A DNA stretch of 64,000 bases. Origin: Trichuris trichiura. Lineage: Eukaryota > Nematoda > Enoplea > Trichinellida > Trichuridae. Both the position numbers and the translations under genes were made by a program. Under the pieces are notes generated by a model, which was not told where the DNA came from, searched no databases, and saw nothing but the letters and a program-made list of their open reading frames with translations. Shown here in pieces: positions 62,601 through 64,000 of the stretch; positions within the stretch are counted from its first letter, which is position 1, and each line of letters starts with the position of its first letter. The DNA lies in NCBI GenBank assembly GCA_037903355.1, contig JBAJFE010000039.1, forward strand, positions 248,001 through 312,000. The letters are read 5' to 3'.

Positions 62601-63436
62601 TGGAATGAAATGACCCCGTGTATTTACTTCGCTACATCAGACCACTGAAAAAATAACTGGTTTACCATAAGGAGGAATATGCCGCAGGGCGCAAAGAGAA
62701 AAGAGAACTTGTTACCTTAAGACTTATGCAAATTCTCCTGCTTAGCGTTTTATTCTGCAATTCCAAATCGGAAAAGCAAAGAAATTTAGACAATCCGCTA
62801 GCGCGAAGGATCTCTCAGTTGTGTACAAAAAAATGAAGAATATTGAAATTTTGGAAGTGTAGTTTAAGAAGACGTTAACGCCTGAATTTAAAGTCTATTA
62901 AAACTTCACCGGAAGAAATAATAAGGTGCTCTTATTAATAGGTTTTGTGCCTTACATCGCCGAAGACAGAAACAGACAGTTTTCAAAAGCTTCGATTCGT
63001 TATACTTTTTCTTGTTACATTCAACGGGGGATAAACCGTTTTTCAACCATCTCCTCCATTACGAAGACTCGTTATGAAAACACATATCATCAAGATAATG
63101 GAAAGATGCATAAACTTTGGAAAATTACTTTTTAAAAAATTACGCATGTTTTATTTACTGACTAAACCGTTCGGGAAGTTCGAAAGGGTACTGAAGCTCT
63201 GGGATCTCTTCTGGACCTGTCCTCAGAGAAACAACGGCATAACAACATTTTTTAAAAATCATTGCAAAATAATGCAATGATAAAAATAATCTGTTTATTT
63301 AATTAAACCAATTAATTTTGGATTGCTCCGTTCAAAAAATGTTAACCATTTGCAACAGTCCGCTGGCAAACCTGAGCATATTATTAAAGACGATAGAATT
63401 TCAAAGACATGGGAAGAACTGCCCTGACTTCCGCAA
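56606..63436. other. Mostly gene-free; homeobox 3'UTR and weak remnants
   Basis: The left part probably includes the 3'UTR of the homeobox gene; no clear end was found. A minus-strand frame at 57194-57661 (155 residues) and several frames near 58.2-58.6 kb have no domains or splice support and lie in CpG-rich sequence. From 58.7 kb on it is AT-rich. Coding-like fragments at 61.1-62.0 kb are listed separately. Confidence 0.4.
61108..61968 (+). pseudogene. Coding-like fragments of an unrecognised gene
   Basis: Several short plus-strand frames have charged, helical, protein-like composition: NFDILRALTKKIAFQEQEV and PDLRWVLEQR (61108-61270), AFEQALEAAESGRTLQ (about 61485-61540), MALETWVNAFKDF (from about 61627), YPLAHQRERREAEERG (about 61750) and MDKTGLKELAVTRKF ... 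ILEEMNDNCEESAEANQRM (61809-61965). I could join some with short introns but not all in one good frame. It may be a small real gene or a decayed one. No family is recognised. Confidence 0.3.
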
Positions 63437-64000
63437 ATGGCATTTGACGTGTGGACACACAAGGATCTTAAGTCATGTCTGCGTAAGCGTTCTAGCAAAC
63501 AGGATGACCAGCTAGGTGCTTCCGTAGAAGCCAAGGCGAAAAGGGTTACGCAACAAAGGTTCTTCTGCCTCCTTTTTCTTTGTTCCTCCGGAATAGAATG
63601 TTTCAGTATAACTTCATTCATCAAAATAAAAGAGAAGTTTGTTGTTTCAAAATCGCTTGATTACAGCGAGTCACTGCAATCGTCGAGCCGGACTTCACCC
63701 AAAGATGACGATTTGAATAACGCTAGTCGTCCTCCACCTTTTCCTTCGTCAGATTCAGTGCAAATTACCTCACAGAGGCAAACCCAGTTGACCTCCTTTT
63801 TCACATGCTCAGGAGGAATCACTTCTCGCGCGAAATTCCCTGAAGCGAAAAGCAATGACAAGAAAGTTTTACCTGAATTTACTGGTAGAAAGAATTCCGG
63901 CAAGTGCCCTTTTTTTAAGTTTATTCCGGGTATGTAATCGCTGGTTGCTTACAATAAATTCTATCAAATTAATATTTCAGGAACATCATGTGTTGTTGAT
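63437..64000 (+). CDS. DCLRE1A: DNA cross-link repair nuclease DCLRE1A/SNM1A, 5' part
   Basis: The open frame to 63929 ends GKCPFFKFIPG and splices in phase 1 to 63981-64000, which reads TSCVVD. Together this matches the start of the SNM1 metallo-beta-lactamase domain (CPFYKKIPGTGFTVD in human SNM1A). The catalytic domain lies beyond the window. Upstream is a Ser-rich region containing QTQLTSFF, which fits the PCNA-binding PIP-box consensus. The first ATG at 63437 is tentative: the hydrophobic stretch at about 63540-63640 could be an intron, but I could not find a donor and acceptor pair that keeps frame. SNM1A is a 5'-3' exonuclease acting at interstrand cross-links. Confidence 0.75.

Noticed and set aside
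1..64000. CRISPR arrays, prokaryotic operons, rRNA or tRNA genes
   Set aside because: No spaced direct repeats, no ribosomal RNA sequence and no tRNA cloverleaf I could identify; the genes are spliced and eukaryotic.

Overview
The window is nuclear DNA of a small, intron-rich invertebrate genome. Every gene I could reconstruct uses GT-AG introns, many of only 45-60 bp, and no prokaryotic features are visible. The gene set, the very short introns, splice acceptors lying a few bases upstream of several start codons, and closely packed same-strand genes with 130-150 bp gaps suggest a nematode. I think a clade I species such as Trichuris is most likely, but that is inference. I joined exons by hand from splice signals and checked that each model keeps one open frame to its stop. 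Product names rest on motifs and remembered family sequence, not on searches.

Layout. 0.9-2.2 kb (-): SAM plus Tudor domain protein. 2.3-5.2 kb: gene-free and rich in inverted repeats, including a 187-bp element with TA-flanked CAGT termini. 5.6-11.4 kb (+): secreted PAN/apple plus trypsin-like serine protease with an intact catalytic triad. 12.8-15.6 kb (+): PABIR/FAM122-type PP2A regulator. 15.8-22.8 kb (-): 26S proteasome subunit Rpn2/PSMD1 in 18 exons, tail-to-tail with PABIR. 23.3-26.3 kb (+): unrecognised low-complexity and coiled-coil protein, divergent from Rpn2. 28.1-29.0 kb (+) and 30.9-31.7 kb (-): two unrecognised paralogues in inverted orientation, the second nested antisense inside a LACTB2 intron. 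30.1-37.5 kb (+): LACTB2, TSEN2 (tRNA-splicing endonuclease) and AASDHPPT (phosphopantetheinyl transferase), a probable trans-spliced operon. 37.5-48.8 kb: no convincing gene. 48.8-56.6 kb (+): promoter-like block, then the TALE homeobox gene homothorax/Meis (C. elegans unc-62) with a 12-nt first coding exon. 56.6-63.4 kb: mostly empty, with coding-like remnants near 61-62 kb. 63.4-64.0 kb (+): 5' part of a DCLRE1A/SNM1A DNA cross-link repair nuclease, cut by the window edge.

Most genes are housekeeping (proteasome, tRNA splicing, carrier-protein activation, phosphatase control, DNA repair) with one developmental regulator and one secreted protease. The most novel items are the inverted pair of unknown paralogues, the putative three-gene operon, and a dispersed repeat family sharing a CCGGAGCTTTCGAGTC-like core.
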